Notes: generated from the sequence alone by a model not told the origin. A DNA stretch of 64,000 nucleotides from Sphaerolaimus hirsutus (GCA_964036195.1 OZ038456.1:15066001-15130000); one strand, 5' to 3'; shown: positions 8,796 to 21,515, counted from the first letter of the stretch. Numbers and translations are program-made.

Positions 8796-11700
8796 TTAGG
8801 AATTAAGTTCAGTTTTTTCTTTTTCACTGTCTGCTAGAGGGAGTTTGTAAAGTAATTCAAGGCGCGAAGTGATTTCGACATCCGGTTGATTATGCGCTTT
8901 ACTTTTATTATTTGCGTTCGTTTTACTATTGGATTCAGTTTTTTCTGTTGTTGGTGAAAGAACAGCTAAATTATTTTTTATTTTCAGAATTTTAAATGGT
9001 CCTGTATATACTGCTGCCAATTTTCCGTGGGAAAATTCTTTTTTTAAAACGATATTTGAAGTTTTAAATTTATCTGTGATTGAAACTTTTCTGGATTTAT
9101 TGAACCAGTTGGTATATTTTTGCTTGGCTATATCGGTTAATAATTTGGCTGTTCGCCAACTTTTTTGTGGATTTTCAGTTGTAAACATCGATGCTGTGAA
9201 TTGGTTGAACTTTGGTAATCTATGAAAGATCATTAAAAATGGAGGTTTTCGAGAAATTGAATGTACTTTCATATTTAATTTCAATGCAGCCAGAGAGGCA
9301 TAATGCGGCCAATCTTTAGAACTATGCTCTTTAAGCACTATTCGTAAAATTGTACACAGCGATCTGATTGTTCTCTCTGCAATGCCGTTGGTCTGGGGGT
9401 GGTATGTTTGGCCAGTTATATGCTTAATGTTCCATTGATTCATGAAAATGTCGAAATTTTTCCCCAAAAATTCTGGAGCATTGTCTGTTATCAAAAATGC
9501 TGGTGGGCCAAATATGGCAAAAACGCGTTCCTGCAGTAATTTACAAATGGACGCTGCTGTATGGCATCTCAATGGAATGGTAATTGTATATCTGGACAAT
9601 GCATCTACCACGACTAGTAGATATTTGTTACCTTTGAAATTTGGCAATTCTGTCAAATCCAAATGTATGGTATGGAAAGGAGTTCCTGGAGTGGGAGTGA
9701 TTCCCAATGCTGCTCTGCCATGCACATGCGGCTTCATTTCATGGCAATTAGAGCATTTTTCACAAAATTTGATGATATCTTGTTTCATTTTTGGCCACAC
9801 GCCAAATTGTGTTAGTAAGGCTAAAGTTGCCGACGGATCTCCATGTGTTGCATATAGTCCTGCATGTGCTTGAGCCAGGAATGATGCTTGTAGGTGGGAC
9901 GGAATCCAAATAACAAATTGTTGTGTTTGATGTGGAGACAAAATGTACAAAACATCATTTTGTAGTATTGCATTTTCGAATATTTTCCCTGCTTTCATTG
10001 AATTTTTAAATTTCACAATTTCTGGGTCTTTATTTTGTTCATTGCTCCAGGAAAAATTTATTGTGGTATTATCTGGAATTAATTGTGAGCTATTTTCATT
10101 TGATTTATTCATTGTCAATGCATTTATACTTTCCATTTGTGGAGTTAGGTGTGGTAGGGAATCAATTAATTCCCCTGCTTCAATTAAATCCTTGTCATTA
10201 TCTGACTCAATATCTTCAATAGGTGCTCTACTTAATTGGTCCGCTATTTTGTTAAAGTGTGCTGACCGATGTTCAATTCTTACAATTCGATTTTGAAGGT
10301 ACATAGCCCAGCGCTCAAGAATACTGTGATGCGGGGACTTATACGCTTGAACTATTCCGGAGTTGTCCGTTTGGATCGCTATTTTTTGTCCTTCTATTAT
10401 AGGGGATAGTCTGCGTAAGCTCCAGGCGATTGCTAGTGCTTCGAGCATCGCCGCGCTCCATTGCTTGTACTCTGCGTGTACGCGCTTGCTTACAAATGCT
10501 ATTGGATGAATTTTATTGTCAAATTCACCTTTTTGTAGTAAAACTGCCGCTATCCCATATTTACAAGCGTCACTTTGGAGTATAAATTCTGTGCCATCAT
10601 ATCGAGGATGGGCTAGGCATGGGGCTTGTGTGAGGGCGCCTTTTTACGTTTCCCAAGCTACTGTCATTGTTTCGTCCCAGAGACAGGGTGTATTTCCTTT
10701 TTTAGGAAATTTTGACGAAATGGCATTGTATAGAGATGCAGCAATATTTGCATATTTTGGGATGAAGTGACTGAAATAAGTTACTTTCCCTAAGAATCTT
10801 CTTAGATCTTGTAATGTTTCCGGCCTGTCTTGGCTTATCACTGCTTTTATTCGATCGAAGGCCGGTTTTATACCGGTGGAACTAATCTCATGACCCAAAT
10901 ACTTCAATTTTTCTACCAAAAATAGACATTTCTTAGGTCCCAACTTTAAATTTGCCCATCTAATTCTTTGAAACAATTTTTCTAAGTATATTAAATGTTC
11001 GGAGGCACTGTCACTGGTGATAAGAATGTCATCTAGGTAAGTGCGACACCACGGTCTAGCTGGGTTGTCAACTAATCCCCTTAACATTATATTCATCAGT
11101 CTCTGAAAGGATGCTGGGCTGCCACTTGCACCCATTGGACACCGTAAAAATCGGAATTGGCCTAAACTGCAAACAAATGCTGTGATGTCTTTCGTTTTTT
11201 CATTTCCTAAAGGGAGGTTATAAAATCCATGTTTCAAATCCAAACTGCTGAATACCTTTCTACCTGCAAATTCTGTTAATATGTGACCTATTTGAGGTAA
11301 TGGATAGGATTGAACTCTAGAAATATTATTGACCAATCGGTAATCGACAGTTAGGCGCCAATCATTTTCACCTTTTCTGACTACTGTGATTGGACTGGCC
11401 CATGGGCTATCGCAGGGTTCAATAATTTTTCTGGCTAGCATTTGTTCAATGGTGTCTACGATATAAGGTCTTTTATGGGGTGCCTCATATCTAACTGCTT
11501 GTTTTATTGGCTTTTGTGATGGGTCTACGTTGATGTAATGTGCCACTAAAGAAGTACACCCTACATCAAATTCACCACAACTAAATATATCATGAAATTT
11601 AGTTATTAAATTTTTGAATTTGTTGTTTTCATGTGTAGTTAAGTGTATGATATTTTTCTGGGGCAAGTTTTCCAGAATAAATTGAGCTCGTTCAACTGGA

Positions 11701-14700
11701 TTGGTTGGGAAATCTGGTTGAGGTGGTTTGAAATCTGGTGGTATTGGATTTTCAACAGCAGAATTTATAAAATTTATATCCCTATGAATTTTATCTGCTG
11801 TGAAGAATTTTCCCATTTTGAATGATTTTTTAACAACTATGTCAGATGTGGAAGCATTCATTACCCAAATTTTCAGTGGTAATTCAATTTTATATGGAAT
11901 ACTGATATCCATTGCTTCTAGCCATGGATTCCTGGAGGACAATGATTGGAACCGACAAATTCCTTGCAAACCATTTTCCCATCCGTTTATGTATGCAGGA
12001 ATGGAAGTTACTGTATTTGCTTTTAGTGTAGTTTTTTGTGTTGGGAAAATGCAAAATTTATTCTGTTGTTTAGGAGCTTGAACCTGAGTCAGAGTGTTTA
12101 CTCTATTAAACGCTTTCACTATGTCTGGTATGACATTCAGTTTTGGTAAAATATCCATGCCTAACAAGATATGGTTTGATGCTTGTTTTGTCATATTTAT
12201 TAGGAACGGTAAGACTGCTTTCACTTTTTTTCCATAAATATCAGTGTGAGAGATGTTCAAAAATGCTTTTTTTATTTGTCCTGGAAGTGTATGCCCTGAC
12301 GCATGATAAATGATGGTGTTTATATTTTTCAAATAATTTTCTGGGACTAATTTTGCTGCTTGTAGAATTTTCTTTAGATTTTGAATAGACATGACCGATT
12401 TAGTAGCGCCTGTGTCTAATAATGCTGTCACTGGCTGATTTTCAATTTCGATTTGAGTCGAAATAATGTCAGGCCGATTTATGATTGGTGCTACATATTT
12501 TATTTTTCTAGATTTTGAATGTTTTTTCCACTTCCGAGTGTATCTGTTTTTCTTTCTAGCTAGTTCATCTAGTTTCAATTTTTCGGTGGAGACATTAATA
12601 TAATCAGTTGTTTTATAGACAGCGTTTTTCAGAAAATCATTCAGAATCATCCGTATCCTGTTCAAATCCTGGGATAGTTTGAACATGCAGGCCAAAATGT
12701 TGCTCAGTATCCTTTTCATCAGTTTCGTTTTCTTGTTCAGGCTCGGTCCCATTTTCTTCAATACCATCTTGATTGCTGGTTTCTGTGCAGGGATAAATTC
12801 ACAAATTAAAAATTTTATTATGAGTATTATGATTTGGAAAATGTACCACACTGAATAACCTGTATTTTCCTCTTCTGAATCTTCTGATCCCAGGTGCATT
12901 TCCGGTGTTTCTGAGGTATACACTGTATTTGGATATTTTTTCTTGTCTTCCGAATTTGACAGTGGGCCCTTCATTGGTTTTCGTTCTTGTGCGGGCATTG
13001 AACTATTATGTGTTGCTGCGGGGCCAATTCGTTTCACACCCATAAATCCAGCGGTGGGGGGTTGTGGTTTTGTGGTTGTTGTTCCTGACCAGCAATTATT
13101 GGCTCTGTGCCCAAATTTACCACATGTGGTGCATTTTGAAGACCGATCATTTCGATTCTGAGACCGCGAGTACTTGTCATTGGATTTGGGATATCCTTCG
13201 CTTGAACTATTCTTTTGCACGTTTCCACTAAACTTGTTGCTAGTGTATGTTTTATTTTCCACTGTGAATTGTTTTCGTGCCTTATAGCCCAAACGTTCCA
13301 AATTGAAGAGGTATTCATCCAGTATCTGAGCTGCATGTCTTGGCTCAATTACTTCCCCATTTTGAATTTTCAGATGCAGATCAAAAATCACCGATTTGTC
13401 AAAACGTTCTAACTGGATGCCTCTGAGAAATCGCATCAGAATCAATGTTTTTCTTTGTTCGTCTGGCAGTAATTTGATGTACTCGTTTGGCACTTTACTC
13501 ATAATTCTCGTACAGAATTTAATGCATGATTCGTCTTCAAACTGGACTAATTTTTCCCACTTATCAACAGGCAATCTCAACCCATGTGTTTTATACGTCG
13601 TTTCTAATTCTGACAGGACAAATTCGTAGTCGCTTTTTTGTTCTTTTGTAAATGACTTGAACAATTCTTTTGCTGAGCCCTCTAACTTTACCCTGAAAAT
13701 TATGTTCCAAAATTGGGTTACGCTCCCTTGGGGCAACATGAACAGATGCTGGTCTACAGTTTCCTTCCAGTCTTTGAAATTTTGCTTTTCCCCTTTAAAT
13801 ACTGGGATTGTGTGAAGCAGTGTAGGTAGTGGCGTGCCCATGATCATGGAGGGTTCAGAACTATTGGACATGATGGTTTTCACTGGCATGACTTCCTGTT
13901 GTGACAGTGGTTGAAAAGCCAGTTCATTTGTTGGTTTGGCAGAAACTGTTTTCTTCGTGTTTTCGTAGTTTGGCAGAGATGACGATGACAACATGGACAC
14001 CTGATCCGTTACAATTGCCATGTGATTTTCCAATTCCGAGAGTCGTAAGTCCATGACTTGTGCAGTGGACTTATGTTCTTCGTGGATATTTGCCCAGGTT
14101 GTGTTCATGTCATGAATTTGCTTGGTGAACATCTTTGTCAAGTTCACTTGCAGTTGTTCTATTAACTGTGTCACTTGGTCCATTGGTATCGTGGACTTGG
14201 TTGGGGAGGGAAACGTAGTTGTCACTTGTGCAATGGGAATGGAGGATCTGCTATCCTGTATGTCCGGTGTAGCCATTTGTGGCTTGGTTACATGTTGTTT
14301 TTGGCTGTTTTTCGATATTTCCGTATATTTTTGTGCCCAAAAATCTTCATTTGTAAATCCCGGCGGCATTACTGAACGTTTTTTGCTTCTAGTATTTGCC
14401 GAAATTAGTGGATTTTTCCCTTGTAGAACCATCGGGTGATTCTCCCCTAGCATTACCCTTGATGCTAATGCGGCTATGCCCGCTAAACCTTGTGGTTCTT
14501 CGCTAACGTTTGCGGCATCACCCTTTGTGGTGGCATTCGTGGTATCTTCGCTAATTTTTGCGGCATCACCGGTAATGGTGGTATTCAACATATACCTGGT
14601 GGTATCTTCAGCTGAGCTGGCATCACCCGATAATTTGGTGGCATTACCATTTATGGTAGCATCATGTTGAGGCATGGCATCGCTATCTGCGGCATCACCA

Positions 14701-14801
14701 ATGGTGGCATTATTTGAATGTTTTCCCTCACCATTTGTGGTGGCATCACTACCTTTAGTGGCATCACTCGTGCGAGTGGTATTTACCTTTTTTGACGACA
14801 T
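8796..14801 (-). CDS. gag-pol: Retrotransposon gag-pol polyprotein (one internal stop)
   Basis: One frame of 2,002 codons, interrupted only by TAA at 10644-10646. In order it shows: an N-terminal region of degenerate DAT/GDAA repeats; a gag region at about residues 340-480; a CCHC zinc knuckle at about 553-566 (CTTCGKFGHRANNC); an aspartic protease with LLDTGATKS near 796; reverse transcriptase with YLDD near 1254; RNase H with QSDA...ALAIAW...QTDNSG across and after the stop; an integrase zinc finger (H-x4-H...C-x2-C); and a DDE core (HLDLTE, ITDNAPEF, NGIAER). The protease-RT-RNaseH-integrase order places it in Ty3/gypsy. A short hydrophobic stretch (WYIFQIIILIIKFLI) between the knuckle and protease is unusual. 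The stop at the RT/RNase H border would remove RNase H and integrase, so this copy is probably non-autonomous. Confidence 0.95.
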
Positions 14802-14845
14802 TCGTGCGACGTGTCTTTAAAAAAAAGACTTTAGCTGCGAGTGCT

Positions 14846-14857
14846 GCTCGTCCACCA
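14846..14857 (-). other. Primer-binding site
   Basis: On the minus strand TGGTGGACGAGC begins two bases after the 5' LTR, as expected for a site complementary to a tRNA 3' end (...GCTCGTCCACCA). I cannot assign the tRNA. Confidence 0.65.
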
Positions 14858-14859
14858 GT

Positions 14860-14999
14860 TGTTAACGTGAAGCCATTGAAGTTATTCACGTTTATTCGGC
14901 TCGTCGCATTGTGCGGATTACTTGGATGATACATTTAAATAAGACATCATAAGGAAAAATCATCATCACGAAGTGATATCACTTATCAAGGACTTAACA
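14860..14999 (-). repeat. 5' LTR
   Basis: 140 bp, 138 identical to the 3' LTR. At 140 bp it is a very short LTR. It is followed outside by the target duplication TGTGC. Confidence 0.95.
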
Positions 15000-15004
15000 T
15001 GTGC

Positions 15005-16139
15005 CATGCCCAAGGACATGAGCTTACATCACACATTGTGAAATCCACCATTCTATCATCCATTTGAGGGGAATACTAGTATATTTACAAGATACCGCAT
15101 TTCTTCTTATAGAACGGCAGAACGGCTAAAAGTGCCAATCTACAAAAAGTCAATTTTGAGATACCCGTACATGGGTATTGGTATGGGTATTTCGGGTATC
15201 TGTTTCGGATACGTTGTTTAAACATTATTGGTATGTATTTCTGCAAAATGAATTTTTTTCCATATTTAAATACCTACATTATTTTGTAAATCATAATTTC
15301 AATTTGGTATAGAATATACATATTTAAATCGAGCTCATACATGGAATCAGGATATCGGGTGGGCGCGCCAGCGCCATCCCTCGCTGCCGAGGGAGGGCGC
15401 AAGCGACCCACCCATAATATGGTCCGACACACCAAAATGCGGAAATCGCAAAATTGAAATCGCAATAACTTCGGAGCGCGACAAGCTACGGCAAAACAAA
15501 TTATACCATTGAATAGCCCGTGTCGAAAAGTACCCCATGCAAATTTTCAGATCAAATGGTCGAGTTGGGAGGAAGTTATTGCACATTTTCTTTTCTAGAC
15601 AGTGTTGTTGTCGTTGTTCTTGTTGTTCTTGTTGTTCTTCTTGTTCTCCCGACAATCTTCAAACTGCAATAACTTCCTTGAAACACGACCGATTTTCATG
15701 GTTGATGGCTCATATGAAAGAGCATATGATGCCATTTCTTATTTTCGGGAATTTTTTTTCACAGGCTCCGCCCACTTTGGTACGGTATCTGTTTGAAATT
15801 TTCAAACCTCAATAAAATTAAAATTTGAATACGAATGGGGCAATAAAAAAAATTTGTTGATGTGTGCCATGACTAGAGCTTTCAAATGAGCCAATTTTTG
15901 GCAATTTTGGTACAGATTTACAAAAGTTATTCAAGTTTGCTTATTTTGTGTAAAATGCGCAAACATGCCTGAACTACTGCTTGATGTGATACTGGGCATG
16001 TGACCTTGCATGCTGATTACTTTCAGTCATAAAGTTGTAGTGGTTAATGTCAAGTCAAATGTCAAATGAAAAATCAAGTCAAATGTCAAGTTGTCTGTCA
16101 ACTCATAAATGACAAGCAGTAATACAAAGTCAGAAATGG
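15005..16139. other. Intergenic; single MITE end, TTGTTC microsatellite and GAAGTTATT-containing repeat
   Basis: An isolated MITE end (ACCGCATTTCTTCTTATAGA) lies near 15095 and an imperfect TTG/TTC microsatellite at about 15603-15650. Two GCAATAACTT or AATAACTTCC blocks (15463, 15670) are in similar contexts, suggesting a degraded repeat. No gene is supported. Confidence 0.35.
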
Positions 16140-16780
16140 CGATTGAGGCACCTATTTCGTTCCAAATTGAGGCATCTAGTTCTAGCATCTATTTTTTCAA
16201 ATTTGTTCAATTTTTTTCAATTTTTTATTAAATTTAAAAAAATTTTTTTAATTTTTTCAAAAAAAAATTACTTTTTTAATAAAAATTTTTTTAAAATTTT
16301 TTTAAAAGTTTTTTTTATAAATTTTTTTATATATATATTTCATTTTTAAAAAAATAAAAAAAGTGATAAAATTTTTTTTAAGATTAAAAAAATTGAGGCA
16401 ATTTAGGCACCTAGTTCTGAATTGAGGCATCTAATTCTAGCATCTATTTTATCAAATTTGTTCAATTTTTTCAAAAAATTTATTAAATTTTTATTTATTT
16501 TTTCAATTTTTTTTTCAATTTTTTAAATTAAACAAACATTTTTTAAGTTTTTTTAAAGTTTTTTTTATTTTTATATTTTTTAATTTTTTTAATTTAATTT
16601 AATTTAATTAATGAAAAAAATTTAAAAAAATTATAAATTATTCATAAAAAAACTTTGAATAAATTTGAATGAAACATTTGAAGAAAAAAATTTGAAAAAA
16701 AATAATTAAAAAATTTAATAAAAAAATTTGAAAAATTATTTTGAAATAAAAAATAAAAATATACATAAGATGGCGCCACT
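16140..16780. repeat. Extremely A/T-rich tract with duplicated GAGGCA module
   Basis: Runs of A and T of 5-10 bases alternate throughout. A module containing TTGAGGCATCTA, TTCTAGCATCTATTTT and CAAATTTGTTCAATTTTTT occurs twice, at about 16163-16215 and 16421-16470, so the tract grew by duplication. Open frames here are low complexity. Confidence 0.6.
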
Positions 16781-17285
16781 TTGGAGTCTATGGCACCACT
16801 CCATAAAAATGGTGCCATATTGGATTCCATGGTGCCACTCGATAAAAACAGCATAAAAAGCACTATTAACAGGGAGATAGTGATAGTGGAGATGAAGTGG
16901 AGATACCAACATTTAAGTGAAATTCCAGTCAAATGACAAGTAAAAGTCATTTTTGGTGTCAAGTGATAGTTCAATTCAAATGTCAAATTTTTGGTGTCAA
17001 CTGATAATTTTCAGGTGATAATTCTCAGGTGTCAAGTCATAAATGTCAAGTGAAAACTATCAGGTGAAAATATGGCAGGTGGTTCATGTCAAGTCATTGT
17101 CAAGTGGGTAATGTCAAGTCAGAAATGTCAAGTGATAACTATAGGTTCTGTATGTCAAGTTCTTAATGTCAGTTCAAATGTCAAGTGGCAACTTTCAGGT
17201 GAACAATTTCAGATAAAAATCAAGTAATTATACTAATACAAACGAGAAATTTGTGACATTCAAGTTGAAAATATTTTGAATATTA
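16781..17285. repeat. Degenerate AAATGTCAAGT repeats
   Basis: Short repeats around (A)AATGTCAAGT occur irregularly here and also at 16040-16115. A GGTGCCA/TGGCGCCA cluster lies at 16770-16840. There is no coding signal. Confidence 0.55.
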
Positions 17286-17399
17286 GTATTTGGCTTCTTC
17301 TTGACTATAGATTGTCTTTCTCAGTGCCAAATTTGGCATTTGCTTGATTTGCAATAACTTATAAATTTTTTGTGCCTGTGGCCCCCGAAAAGAAGTACA

Positions 17400-17891
17400 T
17401 CCAATAAAAAATGGCTAAAGCCAACAAAAAGTGGACGCTGCAGCCAAACATCTGTATGCTTTTGAATGCACAAAAGTGATATATCATATACCATGCCATT
17501 TTCTAATTGAGCTATCAAAAGATGTATATCAAGGCAAATGTATACAAATCTAACAATATAGGCTATCAACACAGCAAACTGCATCACAAGAAACAGTTTC
17601 ACCAAACTTTTGCATGGCAGCGTGAGCTTTTCGTATCTTTAATGTTTGCAGCACTTTGACACAGCTCACACTGCCATGCAAAAGTTTGGTGAAACTGTTT
17701 CTTGTGATGCAGTTTGCTGTGTTGATAGCCTATATTGTTAGATTTGTATACATTTGCCTTGATATACATCTTTTGATAGCTCAATTAGAAAATGGCATGG
17801 TATATGATATATCACTTTTGTGCATTCAAAAGCATACAGATGTTTGGCTGCAGCGTCCACTTTTTGTTGGCTTTAGCCATTTTTTATTGGA
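17400..17891. repeat. Near-perfect inverted repeat, two 229-bp arms with 34-bp spacer
   Basis: Arm 17400-17628 and arm 17663-17891 are reverse complements with a single mismatch (GCGTGAG versus ACTGTG context next to the spacer). The same hydrophobic open frame therefore appears on both strands (LVMQFAVLIAYIVRFVYI), which is a consequence of the symmetry, not proof of a gene. Such identity means a very recent duplication-inversion or an assembly fold-back. Confidence 0.93.
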
Positions 17892-17969
17892 TCACACTTT
17901 GCATGAATATCAGATTACGACCTCAATGCAATAAAAAAATCTGCAGAAGAAATTCTTCAGTGCATGCAA

Positions 17970-18711
17970 AATTGTAACAAGCCAGTGCCAAATTGAATTG
18001 AATCACTGTCACATTCAAATTGAGATAAGCAAAACCAGTGCCCATCACCAAATGGCTCCCCAGTGTTGCATTATGCAGGCTGGTGTTGGAGCATTCTGAC
18101 AGATCACACAGACACATTTCAATCACTCACTAGTGCTGGCTTGAAGAATGACCTGCTGAATCAAAATGGAATAATGACTGCAAGTGTGCAACTGGGGGTG
18201 CCTGTAGAGCATGGGATCTTGGTCATGTTGTACAGTTTTCTGTTGAATGTTAGCTTCATGCTGTTTTGCATTTTGTGAAGTAGTAGTGTAGTGCTGTGAG
18301 TGAACCATATCCAGAACCCCATTTCAGTACTTGGTGACAGCTCACAGAATTGGCCTTCTTTATGACAGTGTAAACTCTAGCCTAGTTTGGAAAAGTGCCA
18401 ATACAACCTGGAACACCACGAGCACACTTGAATGGGTTGATGTGAATGCATTTTCGACTTCGAGTCCATATGGCATCATCAGTGGGACAATAATATCTGC
18501 TGACACAGGCACAGAAAATCTGCCACTCATAGTACAGTACAGTTGGTAAAGAATGATCAAATTATTGTGCTGCTTGAAGCAGGGCGCACCAAATTGTTGT
18601 GCTAAACTACACGCAGGGCCCAAGTGGAATTTGCGTTGCAATTTCGGTAAACATGCCACAGGTGAGATCATAACAGCTGACATGCCTGTCAGTAACCAGA
18701 TTCAATGTTAA
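17970..18711 (+). other. Possible exons of an unrecognised extracellular protein
   Basis: Three open stretches lie close together. The second, after the acceptor CCCATTTCAG (ending near 18327), runs to a stop at 18549 and contains NSSLVWKSANTTWNTT, with three N-glycosylation sequons, and GTIISADTGTENLP. The third, ATG at 18553 to TAA at 18711, has 52 codons, five cysteines and a similar ATGEIITADMPVSNQ. The shared G-x-I-I-(S/T)-A-D motif suggests related domains. No continuous splice model could be built, and the block lies next to the large inverted repeat, so it may be transposon-derived. Confidence 0.25.
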
Positions 18712-18720
18712 AAGCTGTGC

Positions 18721-19350
18721 TATAAGAATGCTTTCTGCATGGCCACCAGCTTCAATGGAAATTCTATGCTGTGTATTTTTTACAATTTTTTTTTTAGTCT
18801 ATTTTGATATCTGGAAATTTCATAGGAGAATAAATTTCACATTCAAGTCATTGGAAACCGGTGAAAAAACGCTGGCGAAAATGGCGCCAAGTGTCAAATG
18901 TGTTAAAGCTTCATTTGGAAAGAAGGCGCTGGTGACGGGCCCCATACAGCGCACGGCGAGCAAAGTGACAGGCGCCAGTGGTGCCACGGTAAAATGCCAT
19001 TATCGATCACTCTGCAATGCTGCCCTGTTGTTTGGCGCCACTGTGACCAGGGCCCCAGGTGGCAGTGGCCCAGGCATCAATTTGTCATGTCCAATATAAA
19101 AAAACGGGAATGTGACTGTGTTTATAAAGCATATTGTTTAAATTATTTTAAGAACATGCTTGAAAATTTTGAGAAACAAATAATAAAAAATTTTTTTATA
19201 AATATTGAAAAAGTTTGGCGAAAAAAATGATTCCCCAGGTGGATAATTCGAGTACTAAATACTTCATTAAATTTTATGGCTTCTTTCTTTTAATGTGGCA
19301 CACAAATTTCATGACGGAACATGAAATAGTGAAAAAATTTGATTGTTTTT
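18721..19350 (+). other. Open frame of doubtful status, then unique AT-rich sequence
   Basis: After the acceptor-like TTCATAG (about 18822) a frame stays open to 19099, with basic and small residues (TGEKTLAKMAPSVKCVK, GGSGPGINLSCPI). It also contains several GGCGCCA words typical of the hAT-like repeats of this window, so a repeat origin is as likely as a gene. Confidence 0.2.
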
Positions 19351-19355
19351 ATTGT

Positions 19356-20229
19356 TAAACTCGGCATACATGAAACGAGTCAGTTTTCCTTCTTTAATGT
19401 AAATACGAGTAAGATGTGTCTCAAATTCGAATTCGAACGGACGGATTCCTTTCGATTCACAGTTTATTTAAACCGATTGAACTTTCAAATGTGAAAAATA
19501 AATGGATTAAAGCACCGATATAAAAATACACAGTCGGAAAGCTAATATCTCGCTCAAACCGTGCTAACGAATTTCTAAAAGGGACGAATGTGATCGATAT
19601 CCATTAACTTGCTGGATCGTATTAATTATGGGAACTTGGCCACATCCAAGTTACCAGTTACGTATTATACGAACGAAAGTGAAAGCATTCAAAGTGCCAA
19701 AAATCGCTAAAATTACATCAATTCTGCCAATCTTCACCTTCATAATCGCTATTTTTCTGTATATACATGGTTATATCATTTTCTAAGCTATTTTTTGCCA
19801 GTTTAATTTTTATATAGGTAACTATTACGAAATTTTGGCAGGCTGCCAAGTTCCCATGCCGATAATATCCCGTAAGTTAACTTGGCACGCGTCGGGTAAC
19901 GTATTATACGAATGAGGTGAAAGACGCAGGATTTGTGTTTGTGTTACTCATTACGTCTGTGGAATACAATTAAGCGACTGGAAATGATCGCAAATGTCAA
20001 CTAGTGTATGGGTCGCCATTTGTGATCATTTCCGGTCGATTTATTACATTCCGCAGCAATAATCAGTGACGCAAACATGAAACCAGTGTTTTTCCCTCTC
20101 ATTTGTCTGAAACGCAGAGCGACTTGGACGTGGGCCAAATTCACATGTGACTCTATCGTTGGTTTATACCGCACTCGTACAAAAATTCCTTAGACCATTG
20201 ACTTCCATAATGTCCGCCGAGTTTATTAG
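19356..20229. mobile_element. Element with TAAACTCGGC...GCCGAGTTTA ends, copy 1
   Basis: The left end TAAACTCGGCATACATGAAACGA and right end TGTCCGCCGAGTTTA are inverted repeats. They are shared with 30780-31348, including internal blocks (ACGGATTCC, GGGTCGCCATT, GACTTCCA). There is no transposase frame. The target duplication is not clear. Confidence 0.65.
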
Positions 20230-20232
20230 GCA

Positions 20233-20386
20233 TACATTTTGTTACCTGTTTAATGTGTGTTTAATATGAATATAAATATTTTACTGTTTAATGTGTATAA
20301 AACAATGAAGTGAATACTCTTTTGCAAAAAATACTGTATAGGTAGATAAAAACAAATGAATTGCTGTTGAGGGCCCAAAATAGCAC
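20233..20386. other. No recognisable feature
   Basis: AT-rich unique sequence containing TTTAATGTGT repeats. Confidence 0.3.
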
Positions 20387-20712
20387 GGGCCAGATTTGAT
20401 TCTCCCTACAAATTTGTAGGGCATGTCGCTACGCCCTATAAACATTCAACGTTCAGCCAGCTCGACACACATTCACTGAGAGCAACGCAGTCCGTGAAAT
20501 ACACGAAAGTTTGCCTTCACGTCGCCGATATTTCACTATGACGTATTGTTTTAGATTTTGTTAAGATTTTGGTTCAAATCACGATTTCGTCATTTATTGG
20601 CCATCGGCGTTACTCTCAGTGCGTGTGCGTCGACCTGAAAAATGAAATGTACGTTGAAAATTTGTCGGGCGTACGCCCTACCCTACAAATCTTTAGGGAG
20701 TATTAAATCTGG
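20386..20712. mobile_element. Inverted-repeat element with CCCTACAAATTTGTAGGGC ends
   Basis: The left GCCAGATTTGATTCTCCCTA and right TTTAGGGAGTATTAAATCTGG are inverted copies. The core is unique, with no coding capacity. Confidence 0.6.
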
Positions 20713-21515
20713 TCCCAGGTCTAGACAACCTGAATAAAAAATTACCCACATCGAAATACCTCCATCTGAAATACCCCCATCTGGATTGCGGTACATCATG
20801 TATTATATGCAATGTACATGATGTAATTATTGGGGCCAATTTACATCACAGCTACACATGGACTATACTTTGTGTATTGAATTGATGTAGGTATTTACGT
20901 TGATATATCCTAATATTTAGGTAAAATATTTATATCCTGTTTGGTCGCATTAATTACAAAAGTAAAGGGTATCTAAAAGCTTTTTCTTTACAACGATCCT
21001 TCACGGAAAATTCTGTCAAAATAATAACGTCCCTCGATTAAGCCCCCTCGAATGAACCTACAAAAAAATTTTCTGGTCAAAAAATACACTTCGGATATTT
21101 TCGAGGAAATACGTTATTCAACTGATTACTTGCTGATGTACCTTAAATCAATTCTCGGCGTGTAATTTTTCCAGTTTATCTTATTTCCTCGAATTACCGC
21201 CCTCCTTGAATTGACCTTGAATTTGTTTTGCAGTTATACAAAGACTAGTCTGTGTAGATACCGTATATCCTCGAAAAAGACCCCAGGTGAGTTATTATTT
21301 TCGTCAGAGGTTTTGAGGGGAGAGTTATTCAAGGGGGTAGTTATTCGAGGGGGGATTTACCTCGAATGAACCCCCTCAAATGGACCCCCTCGAAATACTC
21401 CCAGGTCTGAGCGACCAGAGTCTTGAATGCTGTACCTCATGTATGCAATGTATTTACATACATTAATTGCTGCCAAATTACATCGCAGCCACACATATAT
21501 AATGCTAGTCTGTGC
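20713..21515. repeat. Degraded CTCGAAATACCCCC-family copies
   Basis: Several truncated copies of the CCGTATT/CTCGAAATACCCC family lie head to tail (about 20745, 21030-21115, 21180, 21255-21410), with the family's TGTATGCAATGTA and GTCTGTG core words. None is complete. Confidence 0.55.

Larger units (their letters stand above)
6627..14999 (-). mobile_element. Full-length LTR retrotransposon, Ty3/gypsy-like, carrying an antisense spliced gene
   Basis: Two 140-bp direct repeats, each starting TGTTAACG and ending CTTAACA, bound the unit. A 5-bp duplication TGTGC flanks it (6622-6626 and 15000-15004), so everything between arrived in one integration. The LTRs differ at only 2 of 140 positions, implying a recent insertion. 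The element reads on the minus strand: 5' LTR, primer-binding site, a single gag-pol frame (14801 to 8796), then about 2 kb of extra sequence before the 3' LTR. That extra part contains a minus-strand open frame and four plus-strand GC-rich exons. No clean polypurine tract is seen next to the 3' LTR. Confidence 0.95.

Noticed and set aside
8929..14670. Plus-strand frames across the retrotransposon
   Set aside because: Shadows of the gag-pol frame on the opposite strand.
17321..17934. Identical 69-residue hydrophobic protein on both strands
   Set aside because: Produced by the inverted-repeat symmetry; no splice or start context.
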